This document shows positions 23,501 through 37,095 of a stretch of DNA of 64,000 nucleotides, one piece after another. How positions within the stretch are numbered: position 1 is the stretch's first letter; every line of letters begins with the position of its first letter. The notes under the pieces are model-generated. The model had not been told where the DNA came from. It saw only the letters and a program-made list of their open reading frames with translations, and made no database searches. Source of the stretch: Clusia tigrina (Eukaryota; Arthropoda; Insecta; Diptera; Clusiidae); contig OV050033.1 in NCBI GenBank assembly GCA_920105625.2, positions 93,250,280 to 93,314,279 on the forward strand. The letters are read 5' to 3'. Both the position numbers and the translations under genes were made by a program.

Positions 23501-24450
23501 TTCAAATGGCCCTAACTTCTATACGGTACGTCCTACACCTATCAAAGTTTGCAACATACAAATGCTTGTAACTTTTTACTGGAGCGTCATAAAACCTTGA
23601 AATTATGTAACAATAAAGTACTCGAGCCTCTTGTCAATTTAAGCTATCGCTCAAAGCTGTGCTACCCTTGAGTCCCAAATCAAACACTGATAAAGCTTCA
23701 AATGGCCCTAACTTCTATACGGTACGTCCTACACCTATCAAAGTTTGCAACGTACAAATGCTTGTAACTTTTTACTGGAGCGTCATTAAACCTTGAAATT
23801 TTGTAACAATAAAGTACTCGAGCCTCTTGTCAATTTAAGCTATCGCTCAAACCTATGCTACCCTTGAGTCCCAAATCAAACACTGATAAAACTTCAAATG
23901 GCCCTAACTTCTATACGGTATGTCCTACACCTATCAGTGTTTGCAACATACAAATGCTTCTAACTTTTTACTGGAGCGTCATAAAACCTTGAAATTATGT
24001 AACAATAAAGTACTCGAGCCTCTTGTCAATTTAAGCTATCGCTCAAAGCTGTGCTACCCTTGAGTCCCAAATCAAACACTGATAAAGCTTCAAATGGCCC
24101 TAACTTCTATACGGTACGTCCTACACCTATCAAAGTTTGCAACATACAAATGCTTGTTACTTTTTACTGGAGCGTCATTAAACCTTGAAATTTTGTAACA
24201 ATAAAGTACTCGAGCCTCTTGTCAATTTAAGCTATCGCTCAAATCTATGCTACCCTTGAGTCCCAAATCAAACACTGATAAGACTTCAAATGGCCCTAAC
24301 TTCTATACGGTACGTCCTACACCTATCAAAGTTTGCAACAAACAAATTCTTGTAACTTTTTACTGGAGCGTCATAAAACCTTGAAATTTTGTAACAATAA
24401 AGTACTCGAGCCTCTTGTCAATTTAAGCTATCGCTCAAAGCTGTGCTACC
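20531..24450 (+). repeat. Ten-monomer cassette, copy 1, plus ten further units
   Basis: The cassette starts with acgatacattc (20583) and runs in order: cttactgaagtgt, gccacttataaatg, gagaaccaaagcaaac (about 21123), ttaggctatc, gctttcgctc with gagtagcaattc (21514), ttatcaattt with tacttcctac, the actctagcc unit, aaacgttacgtctt (about 21954) and atagaaccttg. Ten other units follow, including two adjacent near-identical ctcaaacctatgc / tttctataagg units (22647-22842 and 22843-23038). The distance to the next cassette start is 3920 bp = 20 x 196. Confidence 0.8.
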
Positions 24451-26410
24451 CTTGAGTACCAAATGAAACACTGATAAAGCTTCAAATGGCCCTAACTTCT
24501 ATACGATACATTCTACACCTATCAAAGTTTGCAACATACAAATGCTTGTAACTTTTTACTGGAGCGTCATAAAACCTTGAAATTTTGTAACAATTAAGTA
24601 CTCGAGCCTCTTGTCAATTTAAGCTATCGCTCAAAGCTATGCTACCCTTGAGTCCCAAATCAAACACTGATAAAGTTTCAAATGGCTCTAACTTCTATAT
24701 GGTACGTCCTACACCTATCAAAGTTTGCAACATACAAATGCTTGTAACTTCTTACTGAAGTGTCATTAAACCTTGAAATTTTGTAACAATAAAGTACTCG
24801 AGCCTCTTTTCAATTTAAGCTATCGCTCAAAGCTATGCTACCCTTGAGTCCCAAATCAAACACTGATAAAACTTCAAATGTCCCTAACTTCTATACGGTA
24901 CGTCCTACACCTATCAAAGTTTGCCACTTATAAATGCTTGTAACTTTTTACTGGAGCGTCATAAAACCTTGAAATTTTGTAACAATAAAGTACTCGAGCC
25001 TCTTGTCAATTTAAGCTATCGCTCAAAGCTGTGCTACCCTTGAGAACCAAAGCAAACACTGATAAAACTTCAAATGGCTCTAACTTCTATATGGTACGTC
25101 CTACACCTATCAAAGTTTGCAACATACAAATGCTTGTAACTTCTTACTGGAGCGTCATTAAACCTTGAAATTTTGTAACAATAAAGTACTCGAGCCTCTT
25201 GTCAATTTAGGCTATCGCTCAAAGCTATGCTACCCTTGAGTCCCAAATCAAACACTGATAAAACTTCAAATGTCCCTAACTTCTATACGGTACGTCCTAC
25301 ACCTATCAAAGTTTGCCACATATAAATGCTTGTAACTTTTTACTGGAGCGTCATAAAACCTTGAAATTTTGTAACAATAAAGTACTCGAGCCTCTTGTCA
25401 ATTTAAGCTTTCGCTCAAAGCTGTGCTACCCTTGAGTAGCAATTCAAACACTGATAAAGCTTCAAATGGCCCTAACTTCTATACGGTACGTCCTACACCT
25501 ATCAAAGTTTGCAACATATAAATGCTTGTAACTTTTTACTGGAGCGTCATAAAACCTAAAAATTTTGTAACAATAAAGTACTCGAGCCTCTTATCAATTT
25601 AAGCTATCGCTCAAAGCTGTGCTACCCTTGAGTCCCAAATCAAACACTGATAAAACTTCAAATGGCCCTAACTTCTATACGGTACTTCCTACACCTATCA
25701 AAGTTTGCAACATACAAATGCTTGCAACTTTTTACTGGAGCGTCATAAAACCTTGAAATATTGTAACAATAAAGTACTCTAGCCTCTTGTCAATTTAAGC
25801 TATCGCTCAAAGCTGTGCTACCCTTGAGTCCCAAATCAAACACTGATAAAACTTTAAATGGCCCTAACTTCTAAACGTTACGTCTTACACCTATCAAAGT
25901 TTGCAACATACAAATGCTTGTAACTTTTTACTGGAGCGTCATAGAACCTTGAAATTTTGTAACAATAAAGTACTCGAGCCTCTTGTCAATTTAAGCTATC
26001 GCTCCAAGCTGTGCTACCCTTGAGTCCCAAATCAAACACTGATAAATCTTCAAATGGCCCTACCTTCTATACGGTACGTCCTACACCTATCAACGTTTGC
26101 AACATATAAATGCTTGTAACTTTTTACTGGAGCGTCATAAAACCTTGAAATTTTGTAACAATAAAGTACTCGAGCCTCTTGTCAATTTAAGCTATCGCTC
26201 AAATCTATGCTTCCCTGGAGTCCCAAATCAAACACTGATAAGACTTCAAATGGCCCTAACTTCTATACGGTACGTCCTACACCTATCAAAGTTTGCAACA
26301 AACAAATTCTTGTAACTTTTTACTGGAGCGTCATAAAACCTTGAAATTTTGTAACAATAAAGTTCTCGAGCCTCTTGTCAATTTAAGCTATCGCTCAAAG
26401 CTGTGCTACC
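24451..26410 (+). repeat. Ten-monomer cassette, copy 2 (1960 bp)
   Basis: Same variant order as the cassette beginning near 20.53 kb: acgatacattc at 24503, gagtagcaattc at 25434 and aaacgttacgtctt near 25874. The next cassette follows directly at +1960 bp (10 x 196), the only head-to-tail pair. It closes with gctccaagc / ccctaccttc and caacgtttgc units. Confidence 0.82.
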
Positions 26411-29350
26411 CTTGAGTCCCAAATGAAACACTGATAAAGCTTCAAATGGCCCTAACTTCTATACGATACATTCTACACCTATCAAAGTTTGCAACATACA
26501 AATGCTTGTAACTTTTTACTGGAGCGTCATAAAACCTTGAAATTTTGTAACAATAAAGTACTCGAGCCTCTTGTCAATTTAAGCTATCGCTCAAAGCTAT
26601 GCTACCCTTGAGTCCCAAATCAAACACTGATAAAGTTTCAAATGGCTCTAACTTCTATATGGTGCGTCCTACACCTATCAAAGTTTGCAACATACAAATG
26701 CTTGTAACTTCTTACTGAAGTGTCATTAAACCTTGAAATTTTGTAAAAATAAAGTACTCGTGCCTCTTGTCAATTTAAGCTATCGCTCAAAGCTATGCTA
26801 CCCTTGAGTCCCAAATCAAACACTGATAAAACTTCAAAAGTCCCCAACTTCTATACGGTACGTCCTACACCTATCAAAGTTTGCCACTTATAAATGCTTG
26901 TAACTTTTTACTGGAGCGTCATAAAACCTTGAAATTTTGTAACAATAAAGTACTCGAGCCTCTTGTCAATTTAAGCTATCGCTCAAAGCTGTGCTACCCT
27001 TGAGAACCAAAGCAAACACTGATAAAACTTCAAATGGCTCTAACTTCTATATGGTACGTCCTACACCTATCAAAGTTTGCAACATACAAATGCTTGTAAC
27101 TTCTTACTGGAGCGTCATTAAACCTTGAAATTTTGTAACAATAAAGTACTCGAGCCTCTTGTCAATTTAGGCTATCGCTCAAAGCTATGCTACCCTTGAG
27201 TCCCAAATCAAACACTGATAAAACTTCAAATGTCCCTAACTTCTATACGGTACGTCCTACACCTATCAAAGTTTGCCACATATAAATGCTTGTAACTTTT
27301 TACTGGAGCGTCATAAAACCTTGAAATTTTGTAACAATAAAGTACTCGAGCCTCTTGTCAATTTAAGCTTTCGCTCAAAGCTGTGCTACCCTTGAGTAGC
27401 AATTCAAACACTGATAAAGCTTCAAATGGCCCTAACTTCTATACGGTACGTCCTACACCTATCAAAGTTTGCAACATATAAATGCTTGTAACTTTTTACT
27501 GGAGCGTCAAAAAACCTTAAAATTTTGTAACAATAAAGTACTCGAGCCTCTTATCAATTTAAGCTATCGCTCAAAGCTGTGCTACCCTTGAGTCCCAAAT
27601 CAAACACTGATAAAACTTCAAATGGCCCTAACTTCTATACGGTACTTCCTACACCTATCAAAGTTTGCAACATACAAATGCTTGCAACTTTTTACTGGAG
27701 CGTCATAAAACCTTGAAATATTGTAACAATAAAGTACTCTAGCCTCTTGTCAATTTAAGCTATCGCTCAAAGCTGTGCTACCCTTGAGTCCCAAATCAAA
27801 CACTGATAAAACTTTAAATGGCCCTAACTTCTAAACGTTACGTCTTACACCTATCAAAGTTTGCAACATACAAATGCTTGTAACTTTTTACTGGAGCGTC
27901 ATAGAACCTTGAAATTTTGTAACAATAAAGAACTCGAGCCTCTTGTCAATTTAAGCTATCGCTCCAAGCTGTGCTACCCTTGAGTCCCAAATCAAACACT
28001 GATAAATCTTCAAATGGCCCTACCTTCTATACGGTACTTCCTACACCTATCAAAGTTTGCAACATACAAATGCTTGCAACTTTTTACTGGAGCGTCATAA
28101 AACCTTGAAATTTTGTAACAATAAAGTACTCGAGCCTCTTGTCAATTTAAGCTATCGCTCAAAGCTGTGCTACCCTTGAGTCCCAAATCAAACATTGATA
28201 AAACTTTAAATGGCCCTAACTTCTAAACGTTACGTCTTACACCTATCAAAGTTTGCAACATACAAATGCTTGTAATTTTTTACTGGAGCGTCATAGAACC
28301 TTGAAATTTTGTAACAATAAAGTACTCGAGTCTCTTGTCAATTTAAGCTATCGCTCCAAGCTGTGCTACCCTTGAGTCCCAAATCAAACACTGATAAATC
28401 TTCAAATGGCCCTACCTTCTATACGGTACGTCCTACACCTATCAACGTTTGCAACATATAAATGCTTGTAACTTTTTACTGGAGCGTCATTAAAACTTGA
28501 AATTTTGTAACAATAAAGTACTCGAGCCTCTTGTCAATTTAAGCTATCGCTCAAAGCTATGCTACCCTTGAATCCCAAATCAAACACTGATAAAACTTCA
28601 AATGTCCCTAACTTCTATACGGTACGTCCTACACCTATCAATGTTTGCAACATTCAAATGCTTGTAACTTTTTACTGGAGCGTCATAAAACCTTGAAATT
28701 TTGTAACAATAAAGTACTCGAGCCTCTTGTCAATTTAAGCTATCGCTCAAAGCTGTGCTACCCTTGAGTCTCAAATCAAACACTGATAAAGCTTCAAATG
28801 GCCCTAACTTCTATACGGTACATTCTACACCTATCAAAGTTTGCCACATACAAATGCTTGTAACTTTTTACTGGAGCGTCATAAAACCTTGAAATTTGGT
28901 ATCAATAAAGTACTCGAGCCTCTTGTCAATTTAAGCTATCGCTCAAAGCTATGCTACCCTTGTGTCCCAAATCAAACACTGATAAAGTTTCAAATGGCTC
29001 TAACTTCTATATGGTATGTCCTACCCCTATCAAAGTTTGCAACATACAAATGCTTGTAACTTCTTACTGGAGCGTCATTAAACCTTGAAATTTTGTAACA
29101 ATAAAGTACTCGAGCCTCTTGTCAATTTAAGCTATCGCTCAAATCTATGCTACCCTTGAGTCCCAAATCAAACACTGATAAGACTTCAAATGGCCCTAAC
29201 TTCTATACGGTACGTCCTATACCTATCAAAGTTTGCAACAAACAAATTCTTGTAACTTTTTACTGGAGCGTCATAAAACCTTGAAATTTTGTAACAATAA
29301 AGTACTCGAGCCTCTTGTCAATTTAAGCTATCGCTCAAAGCTGTGCTACC
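26411..29350 (+). repeat. Ten-monomer cassette, copy 3, with five extra units
   Basis: acgatacattc is at 26463 and gagtagcaattc at 27394. The extra length over ten units includes a tandem 2-mer duplication (27640-28423) and a ttggtatcaat / cccttgtgtccc pair (28841-29059). The distance to copy 4 is 2940 bp = 15 x 196. Private changes here include acttcaaaagtcccc near 26830 and cgtcaaaaaacc near 27506. Confidence 0.8.
27640..28423 (+). repeat. Tandem 2-monomer duplication (2 x 392 bp)
   Basis: 27640-28031 and 28032-28423 share the tacttcctac, tgcttgcaac, aaacgttacgtcttac (near 27834 and 28226), atagaaccttg and gctccaagc variants at +392 bp. The actctagcc site loss of the first copy (near 27737) is an intact actcgagcc in the second (near 28129), so the copies have changed since duplication or the event included conversion. 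Confidence 0.75.
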
Positions 29351-31019
29351 CTTGAGTCCCAAATGAAACACTGATAAAGCTTCAAATGGCCCTAACTTCT
29401 ATACGATACATTCTACACCTATGAAAGTTTGCAACATACAAATGCTTGTAACTTTTTACTGGAGCGTCATAAAACCTTGAAATTTTGTAACAATAAAGTA
29501 CTCGAGCCTCTTGTCAATTTAAGCTATCGCTCAAAGCTATGCTACCCTTGAGTCCCAAATCAAACACTGATAAAGTTTCAAATGGCTCTAACTTCTATAT
29601 GGTACGTCCTACACCTATCAAAGTTTGCAACATACAAATGCTTGTAACTTCTTACTGAAGTGTCATTAAACCTTGAAATTTTGTAACAATAAAGTACTCG
29701 AGCCTCTTGTCAATTTAAGCTATCGCTCAAAGCTATGCTACCCTTGAGTCCCAAATCAAACACTGATAAAACTTCAAATGTCCCTAACTTCTATACGGTA
29801 CGTCCTACACCTATCAAAGTTTGCCACTTATAAATGCTTGTAACTTTTTACTGGAGCGTCATAAAACCTTGAAATTTTGTAACAATAAAGTACTCGAGCC
29901 TCTTGTCAATTTAAGCTATCGCTCAAAGCTGTGCTACCCTTGAGAACCAAAGCAAACACTGATAAAACTTCAAATGGCTCTAACTTCTATATGGTACGTC
30001 CTACACCTATCAAAGTTTGCAACATACAAATGCTTGTAACTTCTTACTGGAGCGTCATTAAACCTTGAAATTTTGTAACAATAAAGTACTCGAGCCTCTT
30101 GTCAATTTAGGCTATCGCTCAAAGCTATGCTACCCTTGAGTCCCAAATAAAACACTGATAAAACTTCAAATGTCCCTAACTTCTATACGGTACGTCCTAC
30201 ACCTATCAAAGTTTGCCACATATAAATGCTTGTAACTTTTTACTGGAGCGTCATAAAACCTTGAAATTTTGTAACAATAAAGTACTCGAGCCTCTTGTCA
30301 ATTTAAGCTTTCGCTCAAAGCTGTGCTACCCTTGAGTAGCAATTCAAACACTGATAAAGCTTCAAATGGCCCTAACTTCTATACGGTACGTCCTACACCT
30401 ATCAAAGTTTGCAACATATAAATGCTTGTAACTTTTTACTGGAGCGTCATAAAACCTTAAAATTTTGTAACAATAAAGTACTCGAGCCTCTTATCAATTT
30501 AAGCTATCGCTCAAAGCTGTGCTACCCTTGAGTCCCAAATCAAACACTGATAAAACTTCAAATGGCCCTAACTTCTATACGGTACTTCCTACACCTATCA
30601 AAGTTTGCAACATACAAATGCTTGCCACTTTTTACTGGAGCGTCATAAAACCTTGAAATATTGTAACAATAAAGTACTCTAGCCTCTTGTCAATTTAAGC
30701 TATCGCTCAAAGCTGTGCTCCCCTTGAGTCCCAAATCAACCACTGATAAAACTTTAAATGGCCCTAACTTCTAAACGTTACGTCTTACACCTATCAAAGT
30801 TTGCAACATACAAATGCTTGTAACTTTTTACTGGAGCGTCATAGAACCTTGAAATTTTGTAACAATAAAGTACTCGAGCCTCTTGTCAATTTAAGCTATC
30901 GCTCCAAGCTGTGCTACCCTTGAGTCCCAAATCAAACACTGATAAATCTTCAAATGGCCCTACCTTCTATGCGGTACGTCCTACACCTATCAACGTTTGC
31001 AACATATAAATGTTTGTAA
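29351..31019 (+). repeat. Ten-monomer cassette, copy 4
   Basis: acgatacattc is at 29403, gagaaccaaagcaaac near 29943, gagtagcaattc at 30334 and aaacgttacgtctt near 30774, in the same order as the other cassettes. Private substitutions include acctatgaaag near 29418 and gctccccttgag near 30718. Confidence 0.8.
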
Positions 31020-32587
31020 CTTTTTACTGGAGCGTCATAAAACCTTGAAATTTTGTAACAATAAAGTACTCGAGCCTCTTGTCAATTTAAGCTATCGCTC
31101 AAAGCTGTGCTACCCTTGAGTCCCAAATCAAACACTGATAAAACTTCAAATGGCCCTAACTTCTATACGGTACATTCTACACCTACCAAAGTTTGCAACA
31201 TTCAAATGCTTGTAACTTTTTACTGGAGCGTCATAAAACCTTGAAATTTTGTAACAATAAAGTACTCGAGCCTCTTGTCAATTTAAGCTATCGCTCAAAG
31301 CTGTGCTACCCTTGAGTCTCAAATCAAACACTGATAAAGCTTCAAATGGCCCTAACTTCTATACGGTACATTCTACACCTATCAAAGTTTGCCACATACA
31401 AATGCTTGTAACTTTTTACTGGAGCGTCATAAAACCTTGAAATTTGGTATCAATAAAGTACTCGAGCCTCTTGTCAATTTAAGCTATCGCTCAAAGCTAT
31501 GCTACCCTTGTGTCCCAAATCAAACACTGATAAAGTTTCAAATGGCTCTAACTTCTATATGGTATGTCCTACCCCTATCAAAGTTTGCAACATACAAATG
31601 CTTGTAACTTCTTACTGGAGCGTCATTAAACCTTGAAATTTTGTAACAATAAAGTACTCGAGCCTCTTGTCAATTTAAGCTATCGCTCAAATCTATGCTA
31701 CCCTTGAGTCCCAAATCAAACACTGATAAGACTTCAAATGGCCCTAACTTCTATACGGTACGTCCTACACCTATCAAAGTTTGCAACAAACAAATTCTTG
31801 TAACTTTTTACTGGAGCGTCATAAAACCTTGAAATTTTGTAACAATAAAGTACTCGAGCCTCTTGTCAATTTAAGCTATCGCTCAAAGCTATGCTACCCT
31901 TGAGTCCCAAATCAAACACTGATAAAGTTTCAAATGGCTCTAACTTCTATATGGTACGTCCTACACCTATCAAAGTTTGCAACATACAAATGCTTGTAAC
32001 TTCTTACGGAAGTGTCATTAAACCTTGAAATTTTGTAACAATAAAGTACTCGAGCCTCTTGTCAATTTAAGCTATCGCTCAAAGCTATGCTACCCTTGAG
32101 TCCCAAATCAAACACTGATAAAACTTCAAATGTCCCTAACTTCTATACGGTACGTCCTACACCTATCAAAGTTTGCCACTTATAAATGCTTGTAACTTTT
32201 TACTGGAGCGTCATAAAACCTTGAAATTTTGTAACAATAAAGTACTCGAGCCTCTTGTCAATTTAAGCTATCGCTCAAAGCTGTGCTACCCTTGAGAACC
32301 AAAGCAAACACTGATAAAACTTCAAATGGCTCTAACTTCTATGTGGTACGTCCTACACCTATCAAAGTTTGCAACATACAAATGCTTGTAACTTCTTACT
32401 GGAGCGTCATTAAACCTTGAAATTTTGTAACAATAAAGTACTCGAGCCTCTTGTCAATTTAGGCTATCGCTCAAAGCTATGCTACCCTTGAGTCCCAAAT
32501 CAAACACTGATAAAACTTCAAATGTCCCTAACTTCTATACGGTACGTCCTACACCTATCAAAGTTTGCCACATATAAATGCTTGTAA
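31020..32587 (+). repeat. Satellite units with an 8-monomer displacement match
   Basis: About 31020-31680 (ctaccaaagtttgcaacattc, gagtctcaaatc, ttggtatcaat, cccttgtgtccc, cctacccctatc) recurs at +1568 bp, about 32588-33248. Between them, about 31.69-32.59 kb, lies a partial cassette (aacaaattcttg, cttacggaagtgtc, gccacttataaatg, gagaaccaaagc, ttaggctatc). No gene or foreign sequence is present. Confidence 0.75.
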
Positions 32588-35500
32588 CTTTTTACTGGAG
32601 CGTCATAAAACCTTGAAATTTTGTAACAATAAAGTACTCGAGCCTCTTGTCAATTTAAGCTATCGCTCAAAGCTGTGCTACCCTTGAGTCCCAAATCAAA
32701 CACTGATAAAACTTCAAATGGCCCTAACTTCTATACGGTACATTCTACACCTACCAAAGTTTGCAACATTCAAATGCTTGTAACTTTTTACTGGAGCGTC
32801 ATAAAACCTTGAAATTTTGTAACAATAAAGTACTCGAGCCTCTGGTCAATTTAAGCTATCGCTCAAAGCTGTGCTACCCTTGAGTCTCAAATCAAACACT
32901 GATAAAGCTTCAAATGGCCCTAACTTCTATACGGTACATTCTACACCTATCAAAGTTTGCCACATACAAATGCTTGTAACTTTTTACTGGAGCGTCATAA
33001 AACCTTGAAATTTGGTATCAATAAAGTACTCGAGCCTCTTGTCAATTTAAGCTATCGCTCAAAGCTATGCTACCCTTGTGTCCCAAATCAAACACTGATA
33101 AAGTTTCAAATGGCTCTAACTTCTATATGGTATGTCCTACCCCTATCAAAGTTTGCAACATACAAATGCTTGTAACTTCTTACTGGAGCGTCATTAAACC
33201 TTGAAATTTTGTAACAATAAAGTACTCGAGCCTCTTGTCAATTTAAGCTATCGCTCAAACCTATGCTACCCTTGAGTCCCAAATCAAACACTGATAAAAC
33301 TTCAAATGTCCCTAATTTCTATAAGGTACGTCCTACACCTATCACAGTTTGCCACATACAAATGCTTGTAACTTCTTACTGGAGCGTCATTAAACCTTGA
33401 AATTTTGTAACAATAAAGTACTCGAGCCTCTTGTCAATTTAAGCTATCGCTCAAACCTATGCTACCCTTGAGTCCCAAATCAAACACTGATAAAACTTCA
33501 AATGTCCCTAATTTCTATAAGGTACGTCCTACACCTATCACAGTTTGCCACATATAAATGCTTGTAACTTTTTACTGGAGCGTCATAAAACCTTGAAATT
33601 TTGTAACAATAAAGTACTCGAGCCTCTTGTCAATTTAAGCTATCGCTCAAAGCTGTGCTACCCTTGAGTCCCAAATCAAACACTGATAAAGCTTCAAATG
33701 GCCCTAACTTCTATACGGTATGTCCTACACCTATCAAAGTTGCAACATACAAATGCTTGTAACTTTTTACTGGAGCGTCATAAAACCTTGAAATTTAGTA
33801 ACAATAAAGTACTCGAGCCTCTTGTCAATTTAAGCTATCGCTCAAAGCTGTGCTACCCTTGAGAACCAAAGCAAACACTGATAAAGCTTCAAATGGCCCT
33901 AACTTCTATATGGTATGTCCTACACCTATCAAAGTTTGCAACATACAAATGCTTGTAACTTTTTACTGGAGCGTCATAAAACCTTGAAATTATGTAACAA
34001 TAAAGTACTCGAGCCTCTTGTCAATTTAAGCTATCGCTCAAAGCTGTGCTACCCTTGAGTCCCAAATCAAACACTGATAAAGCTTCAAATGGCCCTAACT
34101 TCTATAAGGTACGTCCTACACCTATCACAGTTTGCCACATATAAATGCTTGTAACTTTTTACTGGAGCGTCATAAAACCTTGAAATTTTGTAACAATAAA
34201 GTACTCGAGCCTCTTGTCAATTTAAGCTATCGCTCAAAGCTGTGCTACCCTTGAGTCCCAAATCAAACACTGATAAAGCTTCAAATGGCCCTAACTTCTA
34301 TACGGTATGTCCTACACCTATCAAAGTTTGCAACATACAAATGCTTGTAACTTTTTACTGGAGCGTCATAAAACCTTGAAATTATGTAACAATAAAGTAC
34401 TCGAGCCTCTTGTCAATTTAAGCTATCGCTCAAAGCTGTGCTACCCTTGAGTCCCAAATCAAACACTGATAAAGCTTCAAATGGCCCTAACTTCTATACG
34501 GTACGTCCTACACCTATCAAACTTTGCAACGTACAAATGCTTGTAACTTTTTACTGGAGCGTCATTAAACCTTGAAATTTTGTAACAATAAAGTACTCGA
34601 GCCTCTTGTCAATTTAAGCTATCGCTCAAAGCTATGCTACCCTTGAATCCCAAATCAAACACTGATAAAACTTCAAATGTCCCTAACTTCTATACGGTAC
34701 GTCCTACACCTATCAAAGTTTTCAACATACAAATGCTTCTAACTTTTTACTGGAGCGTCATAAAACCTTGAAATTATGTAAAAATAAAGTACTCGAGCCT
34801 CTTGTCAATTTAAGCTATCGCTCAAAGCTGTGCTACCCTTGAGTCCCAAATCAAACACTGATAAAGCTTCAAATGGCCCTAACTTCTATACGGTACGTCC
34901 TACACCTATCAAAGTTTGCAACATACAAATGCTTGTTACTTTTTACTGGAGCGTCATTAAACCTTGAAATTTTGTAACAATAAAGTACTCGAGCCTCTTG
35001 TCAATTTAAGCTATCGCTCAAAGTTGTGCTACCCTTGAGTCCCAAATCAAACACTGATAAGACTTCAAATGGCCCTAACTTCTATACGGTACATTCTACA
35101 CCTATCAAAGTTTGCAACATACAAATGCTTGTAACTTTTTACTGGAGCGTCATAAAACCTTGAAATTTTGTAACAATAAAGTACTCGAGCCTCTTGTCAA
35201 TTTAAGCTATCGCTCAAAGCTATGCTACCCTTGAGTCCCAAATCAAACACTGATAAAGTTTCAAATAGCTCTAACTTCTATATGGTACGTCCTACACCTA
35301 TCAAAGTTTGCAACATACAAATGCTTGTAACTTCTTACTGAAGTGTCATTAAACCTTGAAATTTTGTAACAATAAAGTACTCGAGACTCTTGTCAATTTA
35401 AGCTATCGCTCAAAGCTATGCTACCCTTGAGTCCCAAATCAAACACTGATAAAACTTCAAATGTCCCTAACTTCTATACGGTACGTCCTACACCTATCAA

Positions 35501-36100
35501 AGTTTGCCACATATAAATGCTTGTAACTTTTTACTGGAGCGTCATAAAACCTTGAAATTTTGTAACAATAAAGTACTCGAGCCTCTTGTCAATTTAAGCT
35601 ATCGCTCAAAGCTGTGCTACCCTTGAGAACCAAAGCAAACACTGATAAAACTTCAAATGGCTCTAACTTCTATATGGTACGTCCTACACCTATCAAAGTT
35701 TGCAACATACAAATGCTTGTAACTTCTTACTGGAGCGTCATTAAACCTTGAAATTTTGTAACAATAAAGTACTCGAGCCTCTTGTCAATTTAAGCTATCG
35801 CTCAAAGCTATGCTACCCTTGAGTCCCAAATCACACACTGATAAAACTTCAAATGTCCCTAACTTCTATACGGTACGTCCTACAGCTATCAAAGTTTGCC
35901 ACATATAAATGCTTGTAACTTTTTACTGGAGCGTCATAAAACCTTGAAATTTTGTAACAATAAAGTACTCGAGCCTCTTGTCAATTTAAGCTTTCGCTCA
36001 AAGCTGTGCTACCCTTGAGTAGCAATTCAAACACTGATAAAGCTTCAAATGGCCCTAACTTCTATACGGTACGTCCTACACCTATCAAAGTTTGCAACAT
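32588..36100 (+). repeat. 23-monomer displacement repeat, copy 1
   Basis: It recurs at about 37096-40607, displaced by 4508 bp (23 x 196), falling to 4507 after a one-base loss. Shared markers are cctctggtcaat (near 32840 and 37348), the paired ctcaaacctatgc units (33231 and 37739), gcaacgtacaaatg (34528 and 39036), caaagttttcaac (near 34718 and 39226), gagactcttg and gagaaccaaagcaaac. Copy 1 alone has the one-base loss caaagttgcaac near 33737. At about 36100 the copies diverge. Confidence 0.8.
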
Positions 36101-37095
36101 ACAAATGCTTGTAACTTCTTACTGGAGCGTCATTAAACCTTGAAATTTTGTAACAATAAAGTACTCGAGCCTCTTGTCAATTTAGGCTATCGCTCAAAGC
36201 TATGCTACCCTTGAGTCCCAAATCAAACACTGATAAAACTTCAAATGTCCCTAACTTCTATACGGTACGTCCTACACCTATCAAAGTTTGCCACATATAA
36301 ATGCTTGTAACTTTTTACTGGAGCGTCATAAAACCTTGAAATTTTGTAACAATAAAGTACTCGAGCCTCTTGTCAATTTAAGCTTTCGCTCAAAGCTGTG
36401 CTACCCTTGAGTAGCAATTCAAACACTGATAAAGCTTCAAATGGCCCTAACTTCTATACGGTACGTCCTACACCTATCAAAGTTTGCAACATATAAATGC
36501 TTGTAACTTTTTACTGGAGCGTCATAAAACCTTAAAATTTTGTAACAATAAAGTACTCGAGCCTCTTATCAATTTAAGCTATCGCTCAAAGCTGTGCTAC
36601 CCTTGAGTCCCAAATCAAACACTGATAAAACTTCAAATGGCCCTAACTTCTATACGGTACTTCCTACACCTATCAAAGTTTGCAACATACAAATGCTTGC
36701 AACTTTTTACTGGAGCGTCATAAAACCTTGAAATATTGTAACAATAAAGTACTCTAGCCTCTTGTCAATTTAAGCTATCGCTCAAAGCTGTGCTACCCTT
36801 GAGTCCCAAATCAAACCCTGATAAAACTTTAAAGGGCCCTAACTTCTAAACGTTACGTCTTACACCTATCAAAGTTTGCAACATACAAATGCTTGTAACT
36901 TTTTACTGGAGCGTCATAGAACCTTGAAATTTTGTAACAATAAAGTACTCGAGCCTCTTGTCAATTTAAGCTATCGCTCCAAGCTGTGCTACCCTTGAGT
37001 CCCAAATCAAACACTGATAAATCTTCAAATAGCCCTACCTTCTATACGGTACGTCCTACACCTATCAACGTTTGCAACATATAAATGCTTGTAAC
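36101..37095 (+). repeat. Satellite units between the 23-mer copies
   Basis: This is a short cassette segment with two gagtagcaattc units only 392 bp apart (36017 and 36409), where the cassette normally has one. It then continues with ttatcaattt, tacttcctac, actctagcc and aaacgttacg units. Private changes include tcaaaccctg and aaagggccct near 36812-36840. No gene is present. Confidence 0.72.
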